A program made the position numbers and the translations under genes. This document shows positions 34,701 to 42,745 of a stretch of 64,000 nucleotides of DNA, piece by piece (within the stretch, counting starts at the first letter, position 1; every line of letters begins with the position of its first letter). Origin of the DNA: Psychroserpens luteolus. GTDB taxonomy: Bacteria; Bacteroidota; Bacteroidia; Flavobacteriales; Flavobacteriaceae. The stretch lies in NCBI RefSeq assembly GCF_021032705.1, contig NZ_JAHVXI010000001.1, positions 620,001 through 684,000 of the forward strand, written 5' to 3'. Below the pieces are notes generated by a model. That model saw only the letters and a list, made by a program, of their open reading frames with translations. It did no database searches and was not told the DNA's origin.

Positions 34701-34823
34701 TCTAAAAGGGCCTAAAAGTCGATACTCCAGCGCGTCGTATTGTGATTCATTAAAAGATTGGGCTTCAAGTTGTGCTATATTTCCGAAGAAAAAAAGACAC
34801 AACAATACAGTGATTAGTCTCAT
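31731..34823 (-). CDS. Secreted sortilin/VPS10-like Asp-box propeller protein
   Basis: A protein of 1030 residues when started at the ATG at 34823, where the signal peptide MRLITVLLCLFFFGNIAQ begins; a start 39 bp upstream would put extra residues before it. The body (about 25-750) holds at least nine Asp-box motifs of form SxDxGxTW, for example SVDAGKTW, STDGGKTW, STDKGETW, SEDGGETW, TYDGGDTW and TTDYGKTW, which build a beta-propeller of the VPS10/BNR type. The C-terminal third has a beta domain and a charged helical section. Flavobacteria carry several such large secreted proteins; the ligand or substrate is unknown. It lacks the FRIP/sialidase arginine triad, so sialidase activity is not claimed. 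Confidence 0.85.
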   Translation of the reverse strand: MRLITVLLCLFFFGNIAQLEAQSFNESQYDALEYRLLGPFRGGRSAAVTGVPNKPNLYYFGATGGGIWKTLDGGRSWDNISDGFFGGSIGAITVSKSDPNVMYVGGGEKTVRGNVSSGYGIWKSVDAGKTWVSSGLKNSRHVPRIAVDPTNHNIVYAGVLGNIYKPTQERGVYKSTDGGKTWKKTLFSNEHAGVVDLIIDPTNPRILYASTWRVQRTPYSLSSGGDGSALWKSTDKGETWTEISTKKGFPEGTLGIIGVTVSPVNNQRVWAIVENKDKGGLYRSEDGGETWKQVNSERKLRQRAWYYTRVYADTKDVDVVYVLNVRYHKSTDGGKTFSTYNAPHGDHHDLWIAPEDPNRMIIGDDGGAQVTYDGGDTWSTYRNQPTSQFYRVTTDNHFPYRIYVAQQDNSTIRIPHRTDGRSISEDDWESTAGGESAHIAVDPEDNDIVYGGSYDGFLTRVNHKTGTVRAINVWPDNPMGHGAEGMKYRFQWNFPIIFSKHNPDRLYTFSQHVHVTENEGQSWKIISPDLTRNDPEKLKSSGGPITQDNTSVEYYCTIFAAQESPITEGLLWVGSDDGLIHITRDGGQNWENVTPKGMPEWMMINSIEPSAFDAGTCYVAGTKYKTGDFAPYLYKTTDYGKTWKKITNGINPEHFTRVLREDPKQKGLLYAGTETGMYISFDDGKNWKPFQLNLPIVPITDITLKDNNLIVATQGRSLWIIDDLTVIHQLYSSNTEDNRLFKPKDTYRMRGGSRKGSKTEGTNHPNGVITYFNLKSYDAKNDEVSLTYFDTKGDTIKTFSTKNKKKDKLEVKQGMNQFVWNMTYEGAERLDGMILWWASLNGPRAIPGTYKVHLNVNGTATPQSFNIVADPRAESSQADMQKQFDFIKDVNKTMDDAHKSIKTIRKIKKQLSAFEAQYKGNDDLKQLLEDAKKLKEEFTTIEEALYQTKNRSGQDPLNFPIRLTNKLGHLNSLVSMGDFPPTDQDIAVKNELTAKIDEQLNAFNTLISNKIKQFNADFNAKNLNYLFVED

Positions 34824-34871
34824 TTTGTTGGTGGTTTTATTAATAGCTTTAAAAATAAGCATAAAAAAATA

Positions 34872-36224
34872 TTATGCCATTGTCTTATTCAATTTTAACG
34901 TCACTTCTCGACGTAAAAAGAAGGCTGTTACGATTGTCGATAATACATCTGATATTGGAAATGACATCCAAACCCCTAACTCACCATAATAAGCTGGCAG
35001 AATGAAAATTAGAGGGATAAAAAATATGCCTTGTCGTGTTAGTGTTAGCAATAATGCAGGAATAGCTTTTCCTACTGCTTGAAAATATGCAGCACCAATA
35101 AGTTGGATAGCTATAATTGGTGTTGCAGCAAATACCCAACGCATAGCTGATGGTGTTTCTTTAATAACTTCGGCATCTGTGGTAAATAATTTAGTGATGG
35201 CTTCTGGAAAAATCATAAGCATTATAAAGACCAAAGTTGCTAAACCTGCAGCATATTTTAAAGCTGTATAAATCGTTTGTTTTACACGATCGTACTTTTC
35301 GGCTCCATAATTAAAACCTGCTATTGGGAGAAATCCTTGAGTAATTCCATAAACAGGAAAAAGTGCAAACATCAACATACGACCAACAATCGCATAGGCT
35401 GTTACCGAAGTTTCACCTCCGAGATCAAATAAGATATTATTCATGAATAAGTAAGTAACACTTACAATAGCTTGTCTTGATAATGTTACAAAACCTAATG
35501 AGCCTATTTCTTTAACAATAGGTAGTCGTAATTTAAAATAGCAGTTCGTTAGTTTTAATTCAGAGTTTTTAGAAAGAAAAAACCATAAAATAAATGCAAA
35601 ACACAAAAGATATGATCCTGTAGTAGCCCAAGCAGCTCCTTCCATTCCAAGATCCATGATATTAATAAATACATAGTCTAAAATCAAATTTCCTATAGAC
35701 GGAATCATCATAGCATACATGGCAAACTTTGGTTTCCCTTCAGCTCTTATAACTGTATTGCCCATCATACAAAATGCTAGAAAAGGAATACCATAAAGTA
35801 CAATGGTGTAATAAATTTTAGCAGGTTTGAAAATACCGCCTTTTCCTCCAAAAGCAGGTATAATATCGTTAACAAAATACAGCCCTGGTACAACCAATGC
35901 CACTGTGAGTAGTAATGTTAATGTAATTTGATTACCAAATGTTTGAAGTGCTTTGGTCTCGTTATTTGCGCCCAAAGCTCTTGAGATAATAGATGACCCT
36001 CCTATACCAATAGCCATACCTAAAGCAGCAATAAAAAAGGATACTGGAAGCACAACATTAATAGCTGCAATAGCCGTAGCACCAATCCATTGCCCTACAA
36101 AAATTGTATCAACTAATATATTGAGCGACATCACTAAGATTCCAATTGAAGCAGGAACAGCCTGCTTAATTAGTAATTTGCCAATAGGTTGAGTTCCTAA
36201 ATCTTGTGATGATACTTTAGCCAT
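34872..36224 (-). CDS. MATE-family multidrug/organic cation exporter
   Basis: An inner-membrane protein of 450 residues with about 12 helices in two related halves. The N-terminal half has QAVPASIGILVMSLNILVDTIFVGQWIG and the second half GLVTLSRQA-like and VYGITQGFLPIAGFNYGA segments, typical of MatE domains. It would export drugs or metabolites by Na+ or H+ antiport. The start codon overlaps the hemH stop by one base (TAATG), so both are likely co-transcribed; a link to porphyrin export is possible but not shown. Confidence 0.9.
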   Translation of the reverse strand: MAKVSSQDLGTQPIGKLLIKQAVPASIGILVMSLNILVDTIFVGQWIGATAIAAINVVLPVSFFIAALGMAIGIGGSSIISRALGANNETKALQTFGNQITLTLLLTVALVVPGLYFVNDIIPAFGGKGGIFKPAKIYYTIVLYGIPFLAFCMMGNTVIRAEGKPKFAMYAMMIPSIGNLILDYVFINIMDLGMEGAAWATTGSYLLCFAFILWFFLSKNSELKLTNCYFKLRLPIVKEIGSLGFVTLSRQAIVSVTYLFMNNILFDLGGETSVTAYAIVGRMLMFALFPVYGITQGFLPIAGFNYGAEKYDRVKQTIYTALKYAAGLATLVFIMLMIFPEAITKLFTTDAEVIKETPSAMRWVFAATPIIAIQLIGAAYFQAVGKAIPALLLTLTRQGIFFIPLIFILPAYYGELGVWMSFPISDVLSTIVTAFFLRREVTLKLNKTMA

Positions 36225-37258
36225 TACACAACAACGGTTTCAGTTGTTGCCCACTGGTTAATCCATTTTGATATTAGATCAACAAACTCTTGATCGTCAT
36301 TTAAACACGGAACAGTTGTAAATTCCTTTCCACCCATTTCATGGAAAATCTCTTCTCCTTCCATTGCGATTTCTTCAAGGGTTTCTAAACAATCACTAAC
36401 AAATGCTGGTGTAACAATGGCCATTTTTTTCACACCTTCTTTACCCAAGCGTTCAATGGTTCTATCAGTATAAGGTCTTAACCATGGGTCAAATCCTAAT
36501 CGCGATTGAAAGGATGTAGAATACGTCTCTTCTTTGAGGTTTAGTTTTTCAGCAACCAATCGTGTCACTTCTTTACATTGGTGTCTGTAACAAAATTCAT
36601 GAGCAGGTGATGCAGTTGCACAGCAGCTCCCATCTATTTTACAATGTGACTTTGTGATATCGCTCTTTCTAATGTGTCGTTCTGGAACACCATGATACGA
36701 GAATAGTAAATGCTCGTAATCTTTATCTTTTAAATGTTTAGCAATAGAGTTTGACAACACTTCTATATAATTTGAATCGTTGTAGAATGCCTTTAGATCT
36801 TGGATTTTTATCTGCGGAAAATGTGCTTGACGTATCTCTTCGGCCAACACCAAAATCGTTTCAGTTGTTGCCATGGCAAACTGAGGATACAAAGGAATCA
36901 AAAACACCTCATCAACGCCCTTATCAACCAATTCTTGGAGTCCTTTTTTTATGGTCATGCTCCCATAACGCATGGCTAAACTCACAGGTAGATCTGTTTT
37001 TTTCTGAATTGACTTTTGCAATCGTTCTGAAATGACAATTAAGGGTGAACCTTCATCCCACCAAATTTTTTGATACGCTTTAGCTGATGCTTTAGGTCGT
37101 GTATTTAGTATAATGCCTTTAACAAGTAATGTCCTTGCCCAAAGTGGTACATCTATCACGCGTTCATCCATTAAAAATTCCCCTAAATACTTTTTTACAT
37201 CTTTAGGTTCTGGGCTATCTGGAGAACCAAGATTTACGAGTAAAACTCCTTTTTTCAT
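36224..37258 (-). CDS. hemH: Ferrochelatase
   Basis: This enzyme inserts Fe2+ into protoporphyrin IX, the last step of protohaem synthesis. The 344 residues include MKKGVLLVNLGSPDSPEPKDV, the LFSYHGVPERH segment with catalytic His189, and the C-terminal FVSDCLETLEEI segment with the conserved glutamates near 291-295. A cysteine-rich insertion at 206-228 (HCKIDGSCC, then FCYRHQC; Cys206, 212, 213, 223, 228) lies where some bacterial ferrochelatases bind a 2Fe-2S cluster. It overlaps the MATE gene by one base and lies apart from the main hem operon. Confidence 0.95.
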   Translation of the reverse strand: MKKGVLLVNLGSPDSPEPKDVKKYLGEFLMDERVIDVPLWARTLLVKGIILNTRPKASAKAYQKIWWDEGSPLIVISERLQKSIQKKTDLPVSLAMRYGSMTIKKGLQELVDKGVDEVFLIPLYPQFAMATTETILVLAEEIRQAHFPQIKIQDLKAFYNDSNYIEVLSNSIAKHLKDKDYEHLLFSYHGVPERHIRKSDITKSHCKIDGSCCATASPAHEFCYRHQCKEVTRLVAEKLNLKEETYSTSFQSRLGFDPWLRPYTDRTIERLGKEGVKKMAIVTPAFVSDCLETLEEIAMEGEEIFHEMGGKEFTTVPCLNDDQEFVDLISKWINQWATTETVVV

Positions 37259-37391
37259 TTACATATTTTTTGTAGCAAGTCATTAAGACCTGTAATTCGA
37301 TACTATTTGTTTGAAAATTCACATTAATCGTCATTCCAAAACAAGATATAGTATCACATACTTTTGCATAAACTCATCAATAAAGCTAGGG

Positions 37392-37994
37392 TTACTTCTT
37401 TTCTTTAAGCAATGTTGTTCTTACGCTTTCTGGAATTATTGAATTTACTAATTCTTTCATTGTGTCATCATTACCTATAAACTTCCAACCGTCATATTTT
37501 GGGTCTTTTATAGCGAACATATTGGCATCCATATTTATCAATAATGACACTGTTTTTAAATCAGATGTGACATTGGTCTCACCAAATTGAGTTTTCATGA
37601 TCCCTTCCATAAATTCTAAAAAGGTTTTTTGCTCCTCTTCTGATTTGTCTTTTTCAGAAATAAATGTCATTCTCATTTTACTATTATAAAAAATAGCGGC
37701 ATAGGTTATATTTTCCACTTCCATCTTATCCGTAACATCAGTTACAGTGTTTGATACAAACTCAATTTTCATGTCTGGCGAATTGAACATTTGTTCCATT
37801 CCAGCTTTCATTTGTTCTTTAGATGCCGTATCAAATACCTTTGGATACATGTAATCCAAAACACCATCAAAGTTTTGATTGGTCATATACTCATAATAAG
37901 TCTCAGCATTTTTAGTGATTTCTTCTTTGTGAGATTGAGAGAAACTTGAAAATGTAACTAATAAGGCGAATAGTAATGTTGAAAATAATTTCAT
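37392..37994 (-). CDS. Secreted protein of unknown function
   Basis: A protein of 200 residues with a signal peptide (about 1-19, ending SFSQ). The mature part is helical at the start (EEITKNAETYYEYMTNQNFDGVLDYMYPKVFD) and then alternates strands, resembling a small NTF2-like or DUF-type fold with KYDGWKFIGND at 163-173. Methionine-rich stretches (TKEQMKAGMEQMF in variant form) are notable. No family is recognised with confidence. It stands alone, 133 bp after the ferrochelatase start and divergent from the large TraB-domain gene with 151 bp between. Confidence 0.62.
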   Translation of the reverse strand: MKLFSTLLFALLVTFSSFSQSHKEEITKNAETYYEYMTNQNFDGVLDYMYPKVFDTASKEQMKAGMEQMFNSPDMKIEFVSNTVTDVTDKMEVENITYAAIFYNSKMRMTFISEKDKSEEEQKTFLEFMEGIMKTQFGETNVTSDLKTVSLLINMDANMFAIKDPKYDGWKFIGNDDTMKELVNSIIPESVRTTLLKEKK

Positions 37995-38145
37995 AATTGT
38001 GTTTTAATTTGTTTTTGCAAAAATACGACAGTATTTCATAATAGACAGAATATTTGGACGTTCACTATTTAAAAAGAGGAGTTTACTCATTATAATTTTC
38101 ACTACTAGTCATCTTATTCTATATTTACAACTCTAATTAAGCTTT

Positions 38146-41100
38146 ATGAAAAAAATAATACTATCAGTCCTAATCACTTTTTTTACAACTTTAGGCTTTA
38201 CTCAAAATAACAGTTTACTCTGGGAGATTTCAGGCAATGGTTTATTAGAGAGCTCTTACATTTACGGCACAATGCATGTTAGTAAAAAAGTGGCTTTTAG
38301 ATTAGATGATGTGTTCTATGAAGCCTTAGAAAAAAGTGAATGCGTGGCTTTAGAATCTGATCCAACACAATGGCTTGAGCATTCTTATGAGGATTTAAAT
38401 ATGATGTATAATGACTACAATGGTTCTTATGGCGATAATTTTTATTCAAGATTATTTAAGTTGAAACCTGTTGATGAGCTCATGGTTAGAAATATTATCC
38501 GTTTTGACAACAATCTTATAAATGGCTACCTGTATAGAAAAAATTCATTTTCTGATAATTTTGAAGAAGAAACCTATCTTGACATGTTTATTTTTCAGGC
38601 TGGAAAGAAAAACAACAAACTAATTGTAGGCCTTGAGGATATTAACGAATCTCGTTTTTTAACCACTAAAGCAGCATACAACCCTATCAAAAAGGAACCT
38701 GACGCATGGTTTAGTAAGCTTATAAAAACTGAAAACCCGTATTTACTTCAGGAGAATGTTTACAGAGAGCGAAATATTGCTTTACTAGATTCTATTGGAT
38801 CTGCTACCAACACAGAGTTTTATAGAGAGCATATGCTTTTTAAGCGAAATGAAAATATGGTTATTGTTCTTGACTCTCTCATGCATAAAAAGACGGTTTT
38901 TTCTGGTGTTGGCGCTGCACATCTTGCTGGAGAAAAAGGAATGCTACAAATGCTTAGAGATAGAGGTTACACAGTAAAACCATTAACATCTAAGCAGACG
39001 GATTTTGCTAAAAACGAAAAAGAAAAATTAGAAAACTTATTCACTAAACCCGAGTTATCTTACCACTCAACTCCAGATCAATTTATTGAAATTAAAAGCT
39101 TTGATAAGTTAAGAGAGTTCACCTTCAATAGAGTAAAATATTATATAGCACCAGATATGACTAATGGTGCTTATTTAACTATCAACAGACTAAGTACTTA
39201 CGAATATTTACCTAGTGAAAAAGAAAAAGTAAGTCTTGATTATATTAAAAACTTACTATATGAGGATATTCCAGGAGATATTATCGAAAAAAAAGAATTT
39301 GATCTTCCTTTTCCTGGTATTAGTATTTTAAACAAAACCAAAAAAGGGGATTATCAAAAATATCATATTTATAAAACCCCATTAGAGATTATAGTTGTAA
39401 AATTTGGTGGTAAAAAAGATTTTGTTTTGAACTATCATGAAGAAATCTTTAATTCTATCAAATTCAAAACAACATCTTCAGAATATATTAATTTTACAGA
39501 TCCTCTTAAAAAATATACCTTTAAGTTTCCTGAGTATTATATTACAGATAACTTAAAAAACTCTGGAAAGAAATCAGTTCAAGGTTATATTGATTCTGAC
39601 TACTATTTCTTTCAAGAATCACCAAATCACGATATTCAATATATCGAAGAAGATGACTTTGAGGCTAAATTTATTCACACCAATTTTTATAAAGAATTAG
39701 ATATCGACGAAATCGAGGGAGCTCTAAAAAAAGGGACATACAGTAGCTATGTGTCTTCGGCAGAAATCGACTCTATAAGTCATAAAAAAATATGGTTGAA
39801 ATCTGTAGTTAAAGACGGAAGCTACTATTTGCTTGGTTATGCAGGAATACAAGAAGATAATGCCAACGCGTATTTTGATTCTTTTGTAGTTAATACGGCT
39901 CAATACGAACCATTTGAAACAGTCACAGACACAACCTTATTGTTTACCGTGAAATCACCTACTAAAGCACCTTTGGTGTTTACAGGTTATACCATGCGTA
40001 AAAACAAACCTTATGAGCAAAATATTAAAAGGAATACGTTTACCTCAAAATCTAATGAAGAAATATACGTCTCTAGAACTAAGTTTCATGATTTAGAAAT
40101 GTATGAAAATGTAGATAGCCTTTGGAATAGCATCACTAGGAGAAAACGCCTTAAAAACTACTACAATAAAAACAAAAAAGTCTTTACAATTCATGATGAA
40201 AAACGATCCTCTAAAAATGGCTATAACATTTATACCTTAAAATATCGGGATTCGTTAAGTAGCAAAGAGATTCTAGTTAAATACATTCAGAAAAAAGGAA
40301 CACTTTTTAAATTATCTACTCTTAAAGATAGTATTGCTAAGCCTTCTAAATTTGTAACAGAATTTTACGAATCGTTCACACCAATGGACTCTTTATTAGG
40401 TGAAGATATTTTTGCTGACAAAACAGCCAGATTTTTTGAGGCTCTTAAGGCAAATGACAGTATTGTTTTTAAAGGGTACACCAAAATAAACTTTAATAAA
40501 TCTCATGCATCAGCAATTAAAGATATTATCGAAAATCATGACTTCCCCGAAGACAAAGAAAACATAAAAACAAATCTTGTTGGTCAACTCATAAGAATTG
40601 ACCAAAGCCCAGCAACAATAGATTTTATAAAGAAGCTTTATGAAGATTCATATGCCAAACCTTCAATTCAAAACAGAATTATAAGCACCTTATTATCTAG
40701 AACTTCAAAATCTTCTAACGAACTCATTAAAGAGCTCATGCAAATAGACATTCCTTTAGGTAGTCGATATTCTGGATTTAGTTTTTATGACATTAGTTCA
40801 GATTCATTGAAAGTGATGAAACAGTTGTATCCTAACATGTTGCAATACGCCTCTATTCAAGAATACAAAAAACCTGTTTACGGACTATTAGTTAGGCTTT
40901 TAGACAGTAATATTGTGAAACCTAAGGTTTACAAATCAACTAAAAAGCAACTCATTAATGATGCTAAAATTGAAATCAAACGAAGTTTAAATAAAAGCAA
41001 ATACGCAAGGTTTGATGAAAATGATATGTTAGATGGTTATACCAAACTCCTATTTCCGTTTAGAGAAGAAAAATCTGTTGCTGCATTTTATGACAAACTT

Positions 41101-41658
41101 ATTCTTAGTAAAAATATTCAGGCATTAACAACTTATTATGCACTTCTTAAAAAAGAGAGAGCAAGCATTCCAGAACAGCTAAAAAAGGAAACCATTTATA
41201 ATGAAAAGGCTCAAGCGATGCTAGTTGCCAAACTGCATTTTTTAAAGCTATTGACAACCGATGTTTTAAAAACAATTGATTTAGAGACCTACGCTAAGTC
41301 GGGTCTCTTAATTAGTAACAACAGTATTAAGAAAAAAGATTCTATTGTGTTATTTGAAAAGCGTCAATTGGAAACAGATACCAAAAAACCATTAACCGTA
41401 TTTATTTTTAAAAGAACAAGAGCAAATGAGTCTAGAGAATCTGAGTATCTACATTTTGTAGCTTTTGAAACACCTACTAATGATCGATACAATGTAGAAC
41501 CGTATTACACATCTAGAAATAATGGACGTTTTATTAATAATGGTACAACTGAAGAAGATATCATTGAAGATGTGTTGTTATTAATTAAACATAAAACACG
41601 AAAGCGGGTAAGCATTAATACAGATGATTATATTGGTGGCTTAGATCTCGATTTTTAG
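38146..41658 (+). CDS. Very large secreted TraB/GumN-domain protein
   Basis: A protein of 1170 residues with a signal peptide (about 1-19). Residues about 22-285 form a TraB/GumN domain: SYIYGTMHVSKK near the start, ECVALESDP, and GVGAAHLAGEKGMLQMLRDRGY near 253-274, with the GTMH and ESD motifs intact. Homologues are proposed metal-dependent proteases (TIKI-like). The remaining 880 residues are unlike the usual 300-residue family size. They contain mixed beta segments (300-760) and then helical-repeat-like sequence (760-1080) that may be a HEAT-type solenoid. It ends convergently with the AraC gene, overlapping it by 4 bp. Its target is unknown. Confidence 0.8.
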   Translation: MKKIILSVLITFFTTLGFTQNNSLLWEISGNGLLESSYIYGTMHVSKKVAFRLDDVFYEALEKSECVALESDPTQWLEHSYEDLNMMYNDYNGSYGDNFYSRLFKLKPVDELMVRNIIRFDNNLINGYLYRKNSFSDNFEEETYLDMFIFQAGKKNNKLIVGLEDINESRFLTTKAAYNPIKKEPDAWFSKLIKTENPYLLQENVYRERNIALLDSIGSATNTEFYREHMLFKRNENMVIVLDSLMHKKTVFSGVGAAHLAGEKGMLQMLRDRGYTVKPLTSKQTDFAKNEKEKLENLFTKPELSYHSTPDQFIEIKSFDKLREFTFNRVKYYIAPDMTNGAYLTINRLSTYEYLPSEKEKVSLDYIKNLLYEDIPGDIIEKKEFDLPFPGISILNKTKKGDYQKYHIYKTPLEIIVVKFGGKKDFVLNYHEEIFNSIKFKTTSSEYINFTDPLKKYTFKFPEYYITDNLKNSGKKSVQGYIDSDYYFFQESPNHDIQYIEEDDFEAKFIHTNFYKELDIDEIEGALKKGTYSSYVSSAEIDSISHKKIWLKSVVKDGSYYLLGYAGIQEDNANAYFDSFVVNTAQYEPFETVTDTTLLFTVKSPTKAPLVFTGYTMRKNKPYEQNIKRNTFTSKSNEEIYVSRTKFHDLEMYENVDSLWNSITRRKRLKNYYNKNKKVFTIHDEKRSSKNGYNIYTLKYRDSLSSKEILVKYIQKKGTLFKLSTLKDSIAKPSKFVTEFYESFTPMDSLLGEDIFADKTARFFEALKANDSIVFKGYTKINFNKSHASAIKDIIENHDFPEDKENIKTNLVGQLIRIDQSPATIDFIKKLYEDSYAKPSIQNRIISTLLSRTSKSSNELIKELMQIDIPLGSRYSGFSFYDISSDSLKVMKQLYPNMLQYASIQEYKKPVYGLLVRLLDSNIVKPKVYKSTKKQLINDAKIEIKRSLNKSKYARFDENDMLDGYTKLLFPFREEKSVAAFYDKLILSKNIQALTTYYALLKKERASIPEQLKKETIYNEKAQAMLVAKLHFLKLLTTDVLKTIDLETYAKSGLLISNNSIKKKDSIVLFEKRQLETDTKKPLTVFIFKRTRANESRESEYLHFVAFETPTNDRYNVEPYYTSRNNGRFINNGTTEEDIIEDVLLLIKHKTRKRVSINTDDYIGGLDLDF

Positions 41659-42575
41659 CCCAAGGCCATTAAGTATTTTTTTGGCGTAGTACCATATTTC
41701 TTTTTGAATGCTGAAATGAAATGACTCGATGTACTATAGCCTACTTTAAGTCCAACTTCATTTACATTATGATCACCAGCCTCTAACAATTTCCTTGCCA
41801 CTTCCATCTTATAGTCAAATAAGAAACTAAATACAGAGTCTCCATAGATTTGTTTGAAGCCCTCTTTTAGCTTTTTAAGACTTAAGCCTATCTCTTCCGA
41901 AAGTTCTTGGAGAGTAGGTGGCTCTGCCATACGAGCAATGATAATATCCTTGGCTTTTCGTATTTTAATCACGTTTGTTTCGTCAACAAGAAACGGACAT
42001 TGTTCAATATCTGCGTCTTCACTTCTATTAAAATACAAACTCAATAATTCTAAAGCTTTTCCTTTGAAGTATAGATTTTTAATAGAAGAATTCAAATTAT
42101 AATTAATCAATTGATTGAGTACAATTGCCATAGATGGCGAAATCTTACCGTCCTTATAATACTTCTTATCCTTGTTGTCCTCACTTAAAAATGTGATATA
42201 ATCTGCTTCTTGAGAAAACAAGCCATGAAACTCTTTAATGGAAACCAAAACAGAAACCAACCAAGAATTTGGATAGACTTCTAAATGAATGGGTAAATCA
42301 CGCTGAGGGTTGTACAATAATAGTGAGTTTTCCTCTTCAATCTTTAAACGATAATTTCCATTATTGAAAATGAACTCGCTTGAACCTTTAATACAAAAGT
42401 GAAATTGAATAAAACTGCTATCAATCTCACGTTCAAGGGTTTGAATGTGAGACGCTTCATTTTGATAGGTTAGTACGAAAAATCCGTCGTCTAATTTTGT
42501 TTCATCAAATGAACCTCTAGCGACATTTTTTGGGCCCTGAAAATTAGAATTATTTTTGTTGTTATTTAGATTCAT
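41655..42575 (-). CDS. AraC-family transcriptional regulator
   Basis: A protein of 306 residues. The N-terminal part (about 30-190) is a beta-rich sensor domain with HFCIKGSSEFIFNNGNYRL. The C-terminal part is a double helix-turn-helix (about 205-304) with LQELSEEIGLSLKKLKEGFKQIYG and VGLKVGYSTSSHFISAFKKKYGTTPKKY, the AraC/XylS signature. The organisation resembles PchR-type regulators of iron acquisition, and it is divergent from hemA with 170 bp between starts, so control of the hem operon or of iron/haem genes is plausible but inferred. It overlaps the TraB-domain gene tail-to-tail by 4 bp. Confidence 0.88.
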   Translation of the reverse strand: MNLNNNKNNSNFQGPKNVARGSFDETKLDDGFFVLTYQNEASHIQTLEREIDSSFIQFHFCIKGSSEFIFNNGNYRLKIEEENSLLLYNPQRDLPIHLEVYPNSWLVSVLVSIKEFHGLFSQEADYITFLSEDNKDKKYYKDGKISPSMAIVLNQLINYNLNSSIKNLYFKGKALELLSLYFNRSEDADIEQCPFLVDETNVIKIRKAKDIIIARMAEPPTLQELSEEIGLSLKKLKEGFKQIYGDSVFSFLFDYKMEVARKLLEAGDHNVNEVGLKVGYSTSSHFISAFKKKYGTTPKKYLMALG

Positions 42576-42689
42576 TCTAAACTAATAGCTTTTAAAGTAC
42601 TGTTATTACTGCAAAAGTATGACATTTATCATATAATATTAAGAAATGAGTTTAAAAAACCACAAACGATACTTAAAGTTCTCCTAGCG

Positions 42690-42721
42690 TTGTTTTTTTT
42701 CGATTGTCCTTTTTATTTTTG
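42690..42721 (+). promoter_or_regulatory. Probable promoter of the hem operon
   Basis: TTG at 42690-42692, 21 bp, then TATTTTTG at 42714-42721 match the Bacteroidetes consensus. The start point would be near 42728, leaving a leader of about 18 nt before the ATG at 42746. Confidence 0.45.
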
Positions 42722-42745
42722 CTATCGTAATTTTCCAAATCAGGT

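Noticed and set aside
42576-42745. Riboswitch or haem-responsive RNA before hemA
   Set aside because: The predicted leader is only about 18 nt and no folded element is visible.
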